A stretch of 64,000 nucleotides of DNA from Procambarus clarkii. Its lineage: Eukaryota; Arthropoda; Malacostraca; Decapoda; Cambaridae. Below, piece after piece: positions 1-11,425 of the stretch. How positions within the stretch are numbered: the stretch's first letter is position 1; every line of letters starts with the position of its first letter. Position numbers and translations under genes: made by a program. The stretch covers positions 6,392,716-6,456,715 of the forward strand of contig NC_091188.1 of the NCBI RefSeq assembly GCF_040958095.1, given 5' to 3'. The notes under the pieces are model-generated. The model saw only the letters and a list, made by a program, of their open reading frames with translations. It did no database searches and was not told the DNA's origin.

Positions 1-300
1 TTGAGAATCACGTGAAAATTGACAACCACGTGAAAATTTACAATCATGTGAAAATTGACAACCACGTAAAAATTTACAATCATGTGAAAATTTACAATCA
101 CGTGAAAATTTACAATCACGTGAAAATTTACAATCACATGAAAATGTACAATCACGTGAAAATGTATAATCACGTGAAAATGTACAATCACGTGAAAATT
201 GACAATCACGTGAAAATGTACAATCACGTGAAAATTGACAATCACGTGAAAATTAACAATTATGTGAAAATTGACAATTATGTGAAAAGTTATTATCATG
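1..300. repeat. 18-bp minisatellite with CACGTG in most units
   Basis: About sixteen 18-bp units built on AATCACGTGAAAATTTAC run from the window edge. They diverge toward the right (CATGTG, CACATG, TATGTG variants). The unit is a multiple of three, so an open frame reading N-H-V-K-I-Y repeats; this is not evidence of coding. About ten units keep the palindrome CACGTG. The array probably continues left of the window. Confidence 0.93.
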
Positions 301-429
301 TGCCTGCACCACCTACAGCTAGCAAAGCTTAGCTATTTGGATAAGATTTCTGGTAGTACGTTATTTTGAATGAAGTACTTTTAAATATTTCTTGAACATT
401 TGTAATGAAGATATTTCTGAATCCTACGA

Positions 430-514
430 TTGTTACCTAAATTATAAAGCAATAGGCTCAACGAGGGTGATAGGCCGGGAGCTAGACCTCACTTCCCCGT
501 GGTCACTGATAGGT

Positions 515-600
<86 letters not shown>

Positions 601-657
601 CAAAGAGCCAAAGCTCAACCCCCGCAAGCACAATTAGGTGAGTACAATTAGGTGAGT

Positions 658-688
<31 letters not shown>

Positions 689-691
689 CAC
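430..691 (+). mobile_element. CR1-like LINE 3' tails with expanded (AC)n
   Basis: Two LINE tail pieces flank an AC tract. The left piece (AGGCTCAACGAGGGTGATAG, then a segment ending GGTAAGTACACAC) resembles the tail at about 54.14-54.21 kb. The right piece (CCAAAGAGCCAAAGCTCAAC, then GCACAATTAGGTGAGTACA) matches the tail at about 18.95-19.02 kb. Both families end in GTAAGTACACAC or GTGAGTACACAC, which can seed AC microsatellites. Family assignment rests on the linked copies in this window that carry coding remnants. Confidence 0.7.
519..597. repeat. (AC)n microsatellite
   Basis: About 39 uninterrupted AC dinucleotides inside a LINE tail; a shorter interrupted CA tract follows at 657-691. Confidence 0.98.
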
Positions 692-725
692 TGTAATATG
701 TAGAAATATATGTAGATATATAATG

Positions 726-1208
<483 letters not shown>

Positions 1209-2045
1209 AACTTCATGACGTGGGTTCGGATCCCTCAAGCTCGCAGTTATTAGCGGATAAGTTACTCGCTGCCGTGAAAGCCTTCAAACCTCCGGGTTGA
1301 ATATATATGTAATAAGATTAGCCTCCCACTCAGTCACTCTGAGACAAGGGTGAGGACTCCCGCCTCCTCACCCTCAGGCCAGCATCCACGCTTATCTTGA
1401 GGTCAACATCTGCAATAGTTCATATTTGCTTAGAACCTGTTTGCAATATTACTTCGCCAAGTGTTTGTTTAAACCAAGTGTCATCAACCTCTGGACACTT
1501 GCCCCCATGCCATTGCTCTACCATTTTTGTTCCATGAAAGCATTTTTTTTTTGCGCTATCTTGGAACTCCTACGCGGAATTCTTGGCTTTCATCTTAGGA
1601 GATAAACTCTGAGCTTTTGCAAAGGCTGCAAGTGCGTGCAATGCCGCCAATTTGCATACGGCAGCCTGCTCAGCAAGGGTTGTCAATGGCAAGATCTGTT
1701 ACCTGGCCAGGAGGCAGCTTGTCGAGTTAGAGTATATCTTGTCTTCATAGAGAGTATATCTTGTCCTCAGTGAGTATATCCTTACACAGACACGTGAGTG
1801 TGTGTGTGTGTGTGTGTGCCGCACCTGGTCGTGATCCACCGGCTTGTTAGTATCTCTCCAGTGCACGGGGCAACCTAGAGGATTATCCAATCGCGTCCTA
1901 CGTCAATAAATTCAGTTTTGATTCGTGATATTAGACTATAGTTTTTTTTTAAATCCCCAGGACTGACTTAAAGATTTAACTCAATAAGTGTAATAGACCT
2001 AAGTGAGACAGTGGACGAGCAGTGTGTCTCTTCCCACTCTCGGCC
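1209..2045. other. Interval without recognisable gene
   Basis: Contains a short (GT)n run at about 1797-1818 and a possible tRNA-like scrap near 1218-1240 (GTGGGTTCGGATCCC). I see no coding region, transposon domain or RNA gene. Confidence 0.6.
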
Positions 2046-2048
2046 TGC

Positions 2049-2112
2049 TATTAACACCACAACTACTAACAACACCACAACTACTAACAACACCACAACT
2101 ACTAACACCACT
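2049..2112. repeat. 15-bp tandem repeat
   Basis: About four units of AACACCACAACTACT, the last degenerate. Unit is a multiple of three, so a Thr/Asn-rich open frame results and is not meaningful. Confidence 0.9.
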
Positions 2113-2685
2113 GCAATATATATACTACCTACCCTACTCTGCATCCGTCTAATTACCATGAGAATGGATGAGGTGTTCTCTGTATGTCATCCTGCGTGTC
2201 ATGAGATAAAGCCAGTTGCTCACTGTCAGGCTCGTTATTGTGACAATGGGCTCCCTTGTCTCACCTGGTTGTCTGCTCTCAGAGCCAGCTTGTCTCTCCC
2301 AGTAGATATATATAATATATATAATATATTACCAAAATATTTTCTACTGCTTAAACTCGTGCTGAGGTCCAGTGATGTTTTTGTCCAAGCTGAAAGTTAA
2401 GACATAGAGCGCTGGCAGCTCGCATATTAAGGCGAGTTTTTCCCCCCTAGACGGTCCAGTTTCACAATTTTTATGGAGTGACGTATTGGTCTTAGTTTAG
2501 CTCAGGTATCATACCCATCTTGTGATTAGTTGTGGAACCCATATCTATCTTGAGAATGGTGGTGGAGCCTGTTAATTACCATGTTAGTGTAATTAACGCA
2601 GCTATGGGCATGATTAGGAGAAAAAATTGTATTTGTCAAATTATTGTATTACACAGACGTATCCATGTCTTAGCGACATTATAAA
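2113..2685. other. Interval without recognisable gene
   Basis: Unique-looking AT-rich sequence with a short TATATAATA run near 2307-2330. Nothing further recognised. Confidence 0.55.
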
Positions 2686-2689
2686 TAAT

Positions 2690-2990
2690 TTTGTCAGAGT
2701 AGTTAGTGTATGGAATGCACTAGGCAGTGATGTGGTGGAGGCTGACTCCATACACAGTAATAGATATATAGATAAGATATGTATCTACATATCTACTACT
2801 GTAGATATATGTATCTACATATCTACTACTGTAGATATATGTATCTACATATCTACTACTGTAGATATGATAGAGCCCAATAGGCTCAGGAACCTGTGCA
2901 CCAGTCGATTGACAGTAGAGCGGCGGGACGAAAGAGCCGAAGCCCAACCCCCAAAAGCAGAACTAGGCGAGTACAGCTAGGTGAGTACAC
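2690..2990 (+). mobile_element. CR1-like LINE 3' end, interrupted by a 30-bp array
   Basis: The plus strand encodes VWNALGSDVVEADSIHS, the C-terminal block of the CR1-like LINE seen better at 18.7-18.9 kb. After a tandem array, the tail resumes with GATAGAGCCCAATAGGCTCA, GGCGGGACGAAAGAGCCGAA and CTAGGTGAGTACACACACAT. The array at 2780-2868 lies where intact copies have only a few residues before the stop. It is a dead 3' fragment with no reverse-transcriptase core. Confidence 0.8.
2780..2868. repeat. 30-bp imperfectly palindromic tandem repeat, three units
   Basis: Three nearly identical 30-bp units contain GTAGATATATGTATCTAC, itself an inverted repeat, followed by ATATCTACTACT. The array sits inside the LINE 3' end. 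Confidence 0.93.
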
Positions 2991-3004
2991 ACACATACGA
3001 AATT

Positions 3005-3760
3005 ATATGAACATATTTGCTGCTGATGCTAAGCTACTAGAGAAGATAAAGAGACTTAGACGATTGTCTTGCCTTTCAAGATGACCTGGACAAAATAAGT
3101 GTATAGAATAAGACGTGGCAAATAGAATTCAATGTGAATAAATGCTGTGGTATGGAAAGTGGAATAAGAGAAAATAGGCCACACAAAATCAGCAAATTAT
3201 GTGGAAAGAAATTAAAGAACTCTGAGAAAGAAAGATATCTAGGGGTGGTTTTGGATAGTCAACAAACACCAGAGGAACACTTAAAGGTCATTGTACGAGG
3301 AGCCTATGCTACGCTTTCCAACTTCAGAATCGCTTTAAAAAAAAAAAACATGGTGAAATACTAAAGAAGCTGTTCAAGGTTTTTGAGAGAGTAAAATTGG
3401 AATATGCAGCGGTCGTATGGTGCCCATATCTCAAGAAGCACATCAGTAAACTGGAAAAGTGCAAATGCATGCTACAAAATGGCTTCCTGAACTGAAAAAA
3501 ACAATATATACAAAGACTGGCCTATTTAAGCCTATTGCCTAAGCTAGAGAACAAAATAGAGGGGATATGGTCCCTGCGTACAAAACAGTAACAGGAATTG
3601 ACAAAGAGGAATTCCTGTAAAATGCAACTTCAAGAACAACAGATTATTGATTCAAGCTAAAGGAAACAAAGGTGCCGAAAAATTCTTAGAAAGATTTCTA
3701 TTGCAAACATTGTAGTAGACGGTTGGAAAAAATAAGAAGGTGGGCGAGGCTAAAACCGTC
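3005..3760 (+). mobile_element. Decayed CR1-like LINE: reverse transcriptase palm to C-terminus
   Basis: In several plus frames the sequence follows the LINE reverse-transcriptase order. IFAADAKLL (3013-3039) corresponds to the usual FADDAKL catalytic block, with the first Asp replaced by Ala. Then come EKERYLGVVLDSQQTPEEHL, LEYAAVVWCPYLKKHISKLE and an Ile/Lys-rich C-terminal part. Stops and frame changes (for example after the poly-A near 3340-3350) break it. Known family behaviour: the two adjacent Asp bind metal in the polymerase site. Together the changed motif and the stops make this copy inactive. Confidence 0.85.
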
Positions 3761-3843
3761 AGTGGTTTCAGTGCGTTATATGACACGATATGACCACGAT
3801 TATATGATTATATATTTATATGGTTATATTGTTTGCTTGTTTG

Positions 3844-3844
<1 letters not shown>

Positions 3845-3926
<82 letters not shown>
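3845..3926. repeat. (TA)n microsatellite
   Basis: About 41 TA dinucleotides, immediately downstream of the LINE relic. Confidence 0.98.
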
Positions 3927-3929
<3 letters not shown>

Positions 3930-4237
3930 TATATGGTTATATTACATATGCCACGGTTATATGACCACGAGTGTAGCTCTAATCCTGTAACTACACTTAG
4001 GTAATTACACACTGCACATAAGTAATTAAAAAATCATGAGCACAGGTGACAAAGCCACTGACCCAACTTTATATTTATCATAGCCTAAATATGCGTTAAG
4101 ATATATCTAAATTAAACCATACTTCTGTATGGTTTATCATAGAGCTACGACGTTAACTGCGCAGTTATAACGTAAGCCATTAATTACCCCGGGGTTTCGA
4201 AAAGTTTGTTAATATGTTATAGATAACCCAAAAGCAC

Positions 4238-4330
4238 ATGATGTGAAATGAATGTGACGATATTTCGGTCGGTCCTGGACACTAATGTTATCACATCATA
4301 ATGGGATAAGTGTCCAGGTCTTCCTGAAAC
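4238..4330 (-). mobile_element. Possible PLE-related terminal sequence, variant
   Basis: On the minus strand TGTCCAGGACCGACCGAAAT then ATCGTCACATTCATTTCACA resembles the HHL unit (GGTCCAGGACGGACCGAAAC then GTCGTCG). A second GTGTCCAGG lies at 4310-4318. No coding part is adjacent, so the assignment is by similarity only. Confidence 0.5.
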
Positions 4331-4339
4331 TTGGTGACG

Positions 4340-5235
4340 TTCATGACCGTTGCTTCAGTCCCGTTATTGTGACATTCAGCGTGTTATTCATAATATTTTC
4401 AAAATTGATCCCATTAATGGCACTGAATCTGTATTTAGAAGCTCGGGGTTGATTTTTCTGTATGGCATTGATAGGGTATTCGACCTTCTTCCACGGAAAG
4501 AAAGTACAGAAAAAAGTGCGAAACACCAGAAGAAAAGGGCAAAATTTTTTTTTTTTGGAAGAAAAGGACCAAAGTTAAGGAGACTTTTTTGTGTAAAACC
4601 ATCAGCTGACTCTCATTGGTGGTGAGAGCTTGGTCAGCTGTGCAACCATCAGCCTCCGACCTCCTGAGTTTTACCTGTTACACCCAAGATTAAAGAAATC
4701 CCTAAGTCGAGACGGCTTAGGGGTAAAAGTTACGAAGAATACGGAAATATAAAACTTGTTTTCTTCCGAGAATGTGAAATCCCTGAACCTCTGATTAGAT
4801 GAAATATAGTATGAGAAAAGTTTTTTTTTTGTAAGCAAAATAGTTCGATCTTATGTGATGCACCAGTCCTCGGTGTTCATGCGGGGAAAGTTTTAATCTT
4901 AAATTATGTGCATGACTAAAGTATGGTTGCTGACTGGTCAGTAAGCTATTCTGGTTGACTTAATAATTTTCATGTAGTTTAGAAGAACCCTTGATGAAGG
5001 ACTCAGTCCCAATGCCTCTCCTCCAAAAAATCTGTGTATGTGAAATGTTTACTTTATATCAATATAATTGATGTCCAAGATGTTCCCAAAACGTATATAA
5101 AACAAGGCATTAACTGATTCGCTGTGTAATTAAGGTAGTATCCTCAACTTGCCGTGTCCCATCGCCACAACTACTGTTTAGCTGAAGAGAGAGCATTACT
5201 CCCCTTGTGTTGAACATGGCTGATATATTATTTCC
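4340..5235. other. Interval without recognisable gene
   Basis: AT-rich, non-repetitive apart from short poly-T runs near 4543 and 4823. The open frames here (up to 91 codons) show no recognisable domain. Confidence 0.55.
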
Positions 5236-5239
5236 TAGC

Positions 5240-5440
5240 AAATCGGTGATCTACATTCTCAGGCTCACACCCAAGGGACCCAGGTTCAATCCTCGGGCAG
5301 GACAGAAACGGTTGAGCATGTTTCCTTTCCATTCACGTGATGTTTCTGTTCACCCAGCAGAACTCGGGAGGAAGTTGTGAGTCGCATCCTGGGAAAGTTC
5401 AGTGCTTGGCCTTCGGGGACTTCGATATGCCACAGTGCAG
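5240..5440 (+). mobile_element. Diverged SINE-A-like element
   Basis: Contains a B-box-like CCAGGTTCAATCCTCGGGCA, then GACAGAAACGGTTGAGCATG, TTTCTGTTCACCCAGCAG and AACTCGGGAGGAAGTTGTGA. This order (B box, GACAGAAA, TGTTCACC.AGCAG) matches the SINE-A body; there is no internal (TG)n. Confidence 0.6.
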
Positions 5441-5681
5441 GCTTCCTGTCCCCCCGACACATTAGAATTACTATTCAAGAATCTATATATTCCAGACTCC
5501 TCCTCGTGTAGAGGATCTTCCACGATTGTGACCCAAACAACACTATGCTAATATAGTTCTAACATAACGTAAGCATGTCGACTTCGAGGGAAGTAACAAC
5601 ATTGCGCGCACATGTTCCCAGTGATGACGGACTAATGCTACAGATCGACGAGAAATTCTCATTCTATCTCATGTTAACGTG

Positions 5682-5691
<10 letters not shown>

Positions 5692-5712
<21 letters not shown>

Positions 5713-5804
5713 TATACAAAAAGGTACATTGGGTTTGTGAGGATACATAGCATGGTATTTACAATCTTGGGAAAGTCATTAGTACGCGCAGCGTTGCGGG
5801 CAGA
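5692..5804 (-). mobile_element. Short retroposon 3' end with (AAAT)n tail
   Basis: Read on the minus strand it starts near CTGCCCGCAACGCTGCGCGT, continues ATGTACCTTTTTGTATATAA and ends in an AAAT repeat. A better copy lies at 31406-31517 and a diverged one at 25622-25706. The A-rich tetranucleotide end and dispersed copies support a non-LTR-type retroposon 3' end; the parent element is not in this window. Confidence 0.7.
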
Positions 5805-5809
5805 AACGT

Positions 5810-7440
5810 TGGTCAACAGTGCATGCTGATGGGTGTGTTGCTCTGCTGGTCTTTCTCGTATTGTGTTAAGCCACGAACGATACTAACGTGCTGCTCTACT
5901 GACCATTCTGACAGTGTGTTGTCAAGCCACGAACTGACTAATCGCCTTCTTCCTAAAATCTATCTTGGGCCGGACAGTTACCCAATCCACCGTCCTTGCT
6001 GCGTGCTCTTCAATCACCGTGATGAAAATAGCCCCGGTGATAAATCTTGTGGCAGTACAAGCGGAAAAATCGAAGAATTTTTGCGGAGGTAATACCCTAG
6101 TTGAGTATATTTATTTTAGCAAATTGTTTTTTTTTGTATACGATGAACTCAAATAATATTTTACATATATGTATTTGTATAATATTTTGAAAGGAAAACG
6201 GAGTTCTGTACACTGTGTGTTGTAATTACAAGCGTATTATGTGTAGAAATATGTTCATAGTTTATGTTGATGGTGACTGGTGCTGTTTGAAGGTAGTTAG
6301 TAGTTGGTACGTGATATCTCAAGGTAATTAGTACGTGTTGTCTGAAGGTATTTAGTAGTTGGTACGTGGTGTCTAAAGGTAGTTAGCAAGTAGTATCAGA
6401 AGGTAGTTGCAACGAGATGAATTATCTCCACAATATAGCATTTTTACGAAGTAAAATCTTCGTTTAAAACAAGCGAACATTTATCGTGCCCCGAGTACAG
6501 TAATCGGCGCCGGAGCACACCTCACAAGGGGCGTTAGCAACCTCGGTTCACATAGCAGTAAAAATGTTTATGTCTATAAAACAGGAGCTTGTTGAGGGTC
6601 GTATCCTGGTAAATGGTCAATCGTTGGCTATGGGAAACTCTAAAACACGTAATAGGTTTTCTTTTCAGACACTGGAAAACCCCATTAAAAGACTCGACCC
6701 ATTTGTATCCCTTTTCTGAAGATTCAGAACACTTCATAGGTGAGGCAACAGCCTCTGTAATCCCGCTATTGTGCATTAATAATAATTAAGAAACAACTTT
6801 AACCCCGAGAGAATCCTGTGCTTGGTTACGCTGTAATCGTATTATCACTGGTGAACCATTTCTTCTTTCTTTTCCAGATGTAATATAGGTAAATTCATTA
6901 TTAAATTTGTATCGCAAGTTTCACCGTTCATGGTGGTAGCGCAAATACTTGAGTCGCTTTGCGCGTTGAATGTCTTGCTGCACCAGCACTTTGCTCCTCG
7001 AACAAGTGTTGTTTCAATTCAGTTTAAGCTTATTTCCCGAAGTCTAACCATGTTACCGCAGACTGGCGTAAAAAATCCACCGTTCTCACGAGTATCCGGT
7101 CGAATGAGAGTGAGATTATACATCAAGCAAACCAAGCAAAGTATTAATAGCCAACTAGGACTAAATTACCCTCTGCAACAGTTATCTCAATTTCTTTTTC
7201 AAATGAAGAAAAATGTATAGAAAAATAGAGAAGATTCGCGCTATTTTATATAAATATGTAAATCTTGTATAACATATATACTTATGTGCTCATATGAAAG
7301 TAAAATTATTTATATTTATATAAATACTGTATTATAATAGCACGTCTTTTTCAACATCTTCTAAAAATCTAATCACGTTAAATTTTTTTCAAAAATATTA
7401 AGTAGCATATCTACTCGCTTTTACCTTATTTTGCTGACAT
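5810..7440. other. Interval without recognisable gene; one unassigned open frame
   Basis: Apart from the degenerate repeat at 6286-6410, I recognise nothing. A 96-codon plus-strand frame at 6930-7220 has ordinary amino-acid composition (L, Q, S rich) but no motif I can name and no visible splice or promoter context. AT-rich from 7200 to 7420. Confidence 0.5.
6286..6410. repeat. Degenerate tandem repeat, roughly 33 bp
   Basis: About four diverged units built on GAAGGTAGTTAGTAGTTGGT plus ACGTGATATCT; unit length varies. Confidence 0.75.
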
Positions 7441-7447
7441 AGAGCTC

Positions 7448-7950
7448 GGCAGCCAGACTTACACAGAAAAAGACAGCCATACTTGGACAGTAAATGGCAG
7501 CCAGACTTGGACAGTAAAAGGCAGCCAGACTTGGACAGAAAAAGGCAGCCAGACTTATACAGAAAAAGGCAGCCAGACTTACACGAAAAAAACAGCCAGA
7601 CTTACACAGAAAAAGGCAGACAGACTTACATAGAAAAAGGCAGCCAGACTTACATAGAAAAAGGCAGCCAGACTTACATAGAAAAAGGCCGCCAGACTTA
7701 CATAGAAAAAGGCAGCCAGACTTACACAGAAAAAGGCAGCCAGACTTACACAGAAAAAGGCAGCCAGACTTACACAGTAAAAGGCGGCCAGACTTACACA
7801 GAAAAAGGCAGCCAGACTTACACAGAAAAAGGCAGCCAGACTTACACAGAAAAAGGAAGCCAGACTTACACAGAAAAAGGCAGCCAGACTTACACAGAAA
7901 AAGGCAGCCAGACTTACACAGAAAAAGGCAGCCAGACTTATACAGACAGA
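7448..7950. repeat. 24-bp minisatellite, about 21 units
   Basis: Units built on CAGCCAGACTTACACAGAAA plus AAGG repeat nearly perfectly. Edges are more diverged (CTTGGACAG, CTTATACAG). The 24-bp unit gives uninterrupted frames on both strands (GSQTYTEK on plus, CKSGCLFL on minus). The minus frame looks Cys/Leu-rich and membrane-like, but this is a repeat artefact. Confidence 0.96.
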
Positions 7951-8175
7951 AAAAAAGCCAATAACAATAACCCAGCCCCCAGGAAGGCTCGCACAAAGTA
8001 ATAAACATAAAATAAACGTTTATTGCCAATTTTTGCGCGAGAAAATTATGACAATGATAGCCATTTTTCTTTCCAACTGGTGCGGGGTCCCGTTTCTCCT
8101 CTTCCTTCCTACAGCTCAGTTATTGTCTAGGTTGTTTACTGTAGCTGTAGTTACCTTGGTGGTCGGGTTGTTTTC

Positions 8176-8340
8176 GAAACCCGTCCTCTTAATAGAGCGT
8201 CGCATTTTGACACATACTCTACCTAAGCCCCCCCCTCCAAAAAAAAAAATCGTCGTAGTAGAAAATGGAAGCGGCTCGCGAAATTGATATACTATCCTAT
8301 TTTCTGTTTTGGGTCCTCTGGTAGCTTAGGAAAAGTACTT
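8176..8340. mobile_element. Possible short inverted-end element, copy 1
   Basis: Begins GAAACCCGTCCTCTTAATAG, followed by CGTCGCATTTTGACACATAC and then AAATGGAAGCGGCTCGCGAA and TTTTCTGTTTTGGGTCCTCT. The inverse of this order occurs at 14236-14416, and a third end fragment at 11340-11425. The shared ends CCCGTCCT and AGGACGGG suggest a non-autonomous terminal-inverted-repeat element. No target duplication could be read. Confidence 0.5.
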
Positions 8341-8544
8341 AGCACTTTATAGTACGAGAGTTTCTTGACGTTGGGAAAGCTTAGTGAAGACGGGCTGTTG
8401 ATTGTCGCTGTAGTTGCTGTTCTCTTGCTGTTGTGACACAAGGAAGACATTGATGAGGCTTGAGATTACAGCGGTGACTGTAGAAAATACAGGCAAGAGA
8501 AAACAAAAGACAAATACAGCGGTGAATGCGTTTCCGTAGTTTGG

Positions 8545-9250
8545 CTTGATAGGCACGCACTTTGAGTGAGGGGGGGGACCTGATGAGCACGCACTTTGAG
8601 TGAGGGGGGGCTGATGAGCACGCACTTTGAGTGAGGGGGGGGACCTGATGAGCACGCACTTTGAGTGAGGGGGGGGGGACCTGATGAGCACGCACTTTGA
8701 GTGAGGGGGGGGGGACCTGATGAGCACGCACTTTGAGTGAGGGGGGGGGGACCTGATAGGCACGCACTTTGAGTGAGGGGGGGCTGATGAGCACGCACTT
8801 TGAGTGAGGGGGGGGGACCTGATAGGCACGCACTTTGAGTGAGGGGGGGCTGATGAGCACGCACTTTGAGTGAGGGGGGGCTGATGAGCACGCACTTTGA
8901 GTGAGGGGGGGCTGATGAGCACGCACTTTGAGTGAGGGGGGGCTGATGAGCACGCACTTTGAGTGAGGGGGGGGGACCTGATGAGCACGCACTTTGAGTG
9001 AGGGGGGACCTGATGAGCACGCACTTTGAGTGAGGGGGGGCTGATGAGCACGCACTTTGAGTGAGGGGGGGCTGATGAGCACGCACTTTGAGTGAGGGGG
9101 GACCTGATGAGCACGCACTTTGAGTGAGGGGGGACCTGATGAGCACGCACTTTGAGTGAGGGGGGACCTGATGAGCACGCACTTTGAGTGAGGGGGGACC
9201 TGATGAGCACGCACTTTGAGTGAGGGGGACCCGATAAGCACGCACTTGAG
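8545..9250. repeat. G-run minisatellite, about 23 units of 28-37 bp
   Basis: Each unit has GCACGCACTTTGAGTGAG, a run of 5-10 G, then optional ACC and TGATGA or TGATAG. Length differences come from the G run and the presence or absence of ACC. Open frames on the minus strand are artefacts: the same peptide (SLKVRAHQ, HSKCVLI or TQSACSS) appears in each of three frames. Confidence 0.96.
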
Positions 9251-9394
9251 TGAGAGGTTTGCATCACCATGTATCCATGAACACACACACATACCATTCA
9301 GGTATAATAATTTAAAATTCATTGCACCAGGGACAGGCAGCCAACGTATATATATATATATAAATACATATTCGGCTTATGTCGAGGTTCATCC

Positions 9395-9560
9395 CCCCCT
9401 TCCAAGGTCGAATTACTGACTCCCCAGGATGCACCCCTCCCACAGCAAGCTGACTAGCCCCCCCGGGTATCTATTTACTGCTAGGTGAAGAGGTATATTA
9501 GGTAATAGAAAACGAGCCCAACCATTTTTGTCTCCCGATACTGACATGATCACATATCAC
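9395..9560 (-). mobile_element. Diverged SINE-A fragment
   Basis: On the minus strand it holds GGGAGACAAAAATGGTTGGG, CACCTAGCAGTAAATAGATA and CCCGGGGGGGCTAGTCAGCT, the SINE-A body order. The tRNA-like head is not recognisable. Confidence 0.65.
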
Positions 9561-9609
9561 TTTGATATGAGCGTACCTTAATTTTATCAGCATTTCGTTC
9601 CAACTGGCC

Positions 9610-9935
9610 ATCCTCCTCCTCCTCCTTCCTTCCTGCTTTCATTCTTCCTTCTCTCCTTCACTCCTCTTTCTTCTCTCTCCCTCCCTCCCCCCCTCCCCCT
9701 TCACCTACATCCGGCCGCGATAATAACCCGGATGTTCAGGCGCCAGATGGTAAATCAATCAATCAATCAATTGCTCCGCCATCATCTATCTCCTCCTTTC
9801 CTCTCTTCCTCCCAGCTTTCATTTTTTTTGGGACTTTTCAACCATTTTTCTCTCCTGAGATATTCTTATTTTCCTACATACCTTCGACCCTCCAGCCCTC
9901 CAGTCTCCCATCACTCCCTCCCATGGTACAGCTAA
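9610..9935. repeat. Pyrimidine-rich low-complexity tract
   Basis: TCC/CTT-rich DNA with an AATC run at about 9755-9770. The open frame across it is compositional. Confidence 0.8.
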
Positions 9936-9939
9936 TCCT

Positions 9940-11120
9940 CTCGTAACTGATGCAACACAGATCATATGCAATTGATATGTTGCATAAATCATGTTCATTC
10001 AACACCTGCAACTTAAATTTTGCTTTGTTTTTTTAATTAGATTGTGGAAGTAAGTGCCTTGACCCTGCCACTGCGGGCCGGTGAGACGTCCACTGGACAT
10101 AACTAGAACAAAAAGGTAAGTTACCTTTTAAATTACCTTTAAATCAAATTATTAAACAGTGCTGTTGCTCGAGGCCGTCTCTCTTTATGGGAAGTGTTGC
10201 ACTATAATATCAACAGTTCAGCTCAATTGGCAGCAACACACCGTCAACTCTCTGCAACTTGCTGGATTCAGTTAATTTCCTCTCTGACTGTGTTGCTGTT
10301 GGTCGCTTGCTATTGGAGGATTCACCTAGAAATGGTCTCACACTTTCTAGCCCGTTCAATATAGGGATATCAATAAACTATATTATTGCTAACGTAACAA
10401 ATTTTTCATATTAAAATAGATGTGCTAAATATTCTACAGAACTCATTGCCTCAAGTTCATTTTTGTCATGGAATATTTCCGTCAACCCAGATCATTTCCT
10501 GGAGAGTTATCGGTTGAGAAAAGAAACGTAGTTCATATGTAAGAACTTTCAAGAGGTTTGTTTTGTGGCTTTTCATGGGGGGTGCTCCACGCCGGGGCGA
10601 CAGACTCTACTAGCGTGGGGCTCTCGTAAGATCCAAACAATACCCAGAAAGTTCGTTTATCATAGTTCCCGAGGGACACGTTGACGGTGAGCTACGTCCC
10701 ATATGTTATTCTCCTCATTGTTATCTCTGGCGTTATGTTTGGCGTTGTACACCTAGGCTCTTCATTCTTTTCTGACAGGAATCTGACTTTGCTTCATTGT
10801 ATTCTACAGCGAAGCTAATCACTACCATGCTGAAAACGTGATTTTAAAATTAAAAATGTTTCCCCCCCAGAGGACGAGTTTATTGGGAAGTGTCACTCAT
10901 CCTGTGAGGGAACTTACCGACATTGCAGCCTGCACAACACCCAACCCCCCAAATCCCCACAAGAGGAAGAAAGCCAGCTAGGGTTGTTCATCCTGTCATG
11001 TTGCACCCTTACGTAGTTGGCACTAGCTTAGATGGTGCAAATAGAGGAGGGAGGAGAGGGTTAATTTTAAGAACAGTATTTATATTTGTGGAATTTTGTT
11101 TTCCCGACTCATTCAGTATA
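9940..11120. other. Interval without recognisable gene
   Basis: No tandem repeat, transposon motif or credible coding frame recognised. Confidence 0.5.
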
Positions 11121-11157
11121 GGAGTTAGTACACATAGTGAAGGAGGGAGGGGGGGCC

Positions 11158-11236
11158 ACAATCGACTTGAGAATGGTCCAGGACGGACCGAAACGTCGTC
11201 GTCCCTTCATTTTCTAGTGTGTGGTTTGATCAACAA
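11158..11236 (+). mobile_element. HHL unit (hammerhead-like PLE fragment)
   Basis: Carries ACAATCGACTTGAGAATG, the stem pair GGTCC and GGACC, GAAACGTCGTCGTCCCTTCA and TTCTAGTGTGTGGTTTGATC. A 14-bp near-match (TAGTACACATAGTG at 11126-11139 and TAGTACACACAGTG at 11238-11251) flanks the copy. It lies 18 bases away from the left end, so it is only a possible target duplication. Confidence 0.85.
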
Positions 11237-11339
11237 ATAGTACACACAGTGTTTCAAATACCTCTTACGTGGATCCAGTCCAGTTCTCACGACCAGTGGT
11301 GCTGACGGTAGGTGTAGCTTTACGTCACTTTTGTGAGTC

Positions 11340-11425
11340 GATTTCATTTCAAATTACGTCCAAATTTGGCCATAGTGCGCATACGAGCGAAAAGTGACGT
11401 TATTTTTAAGAGGACGGGTTGGTAG
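11340..11425. mobile_element. Possible short inverted-end element, end fragment
   Basis: AAAAGTGACGTTATTTTTAA followed by GAGGACGGGTT resembles the inverted ends at 8176 and 14416. Confidence 0.4.

Noticed and set aside
8545-9250. CTGATGA in each unit, resembling the hammerhead core
   Set aside because: There is no following stem plus GAAA, so no hammerhead can form; the match is by chance.
7421-9322. Long open frames of 172-316 codons on both strands
   Set aside because: They are translations of 24-bp and G-run minisatellites; the same peptides recur in several frames and both strands.
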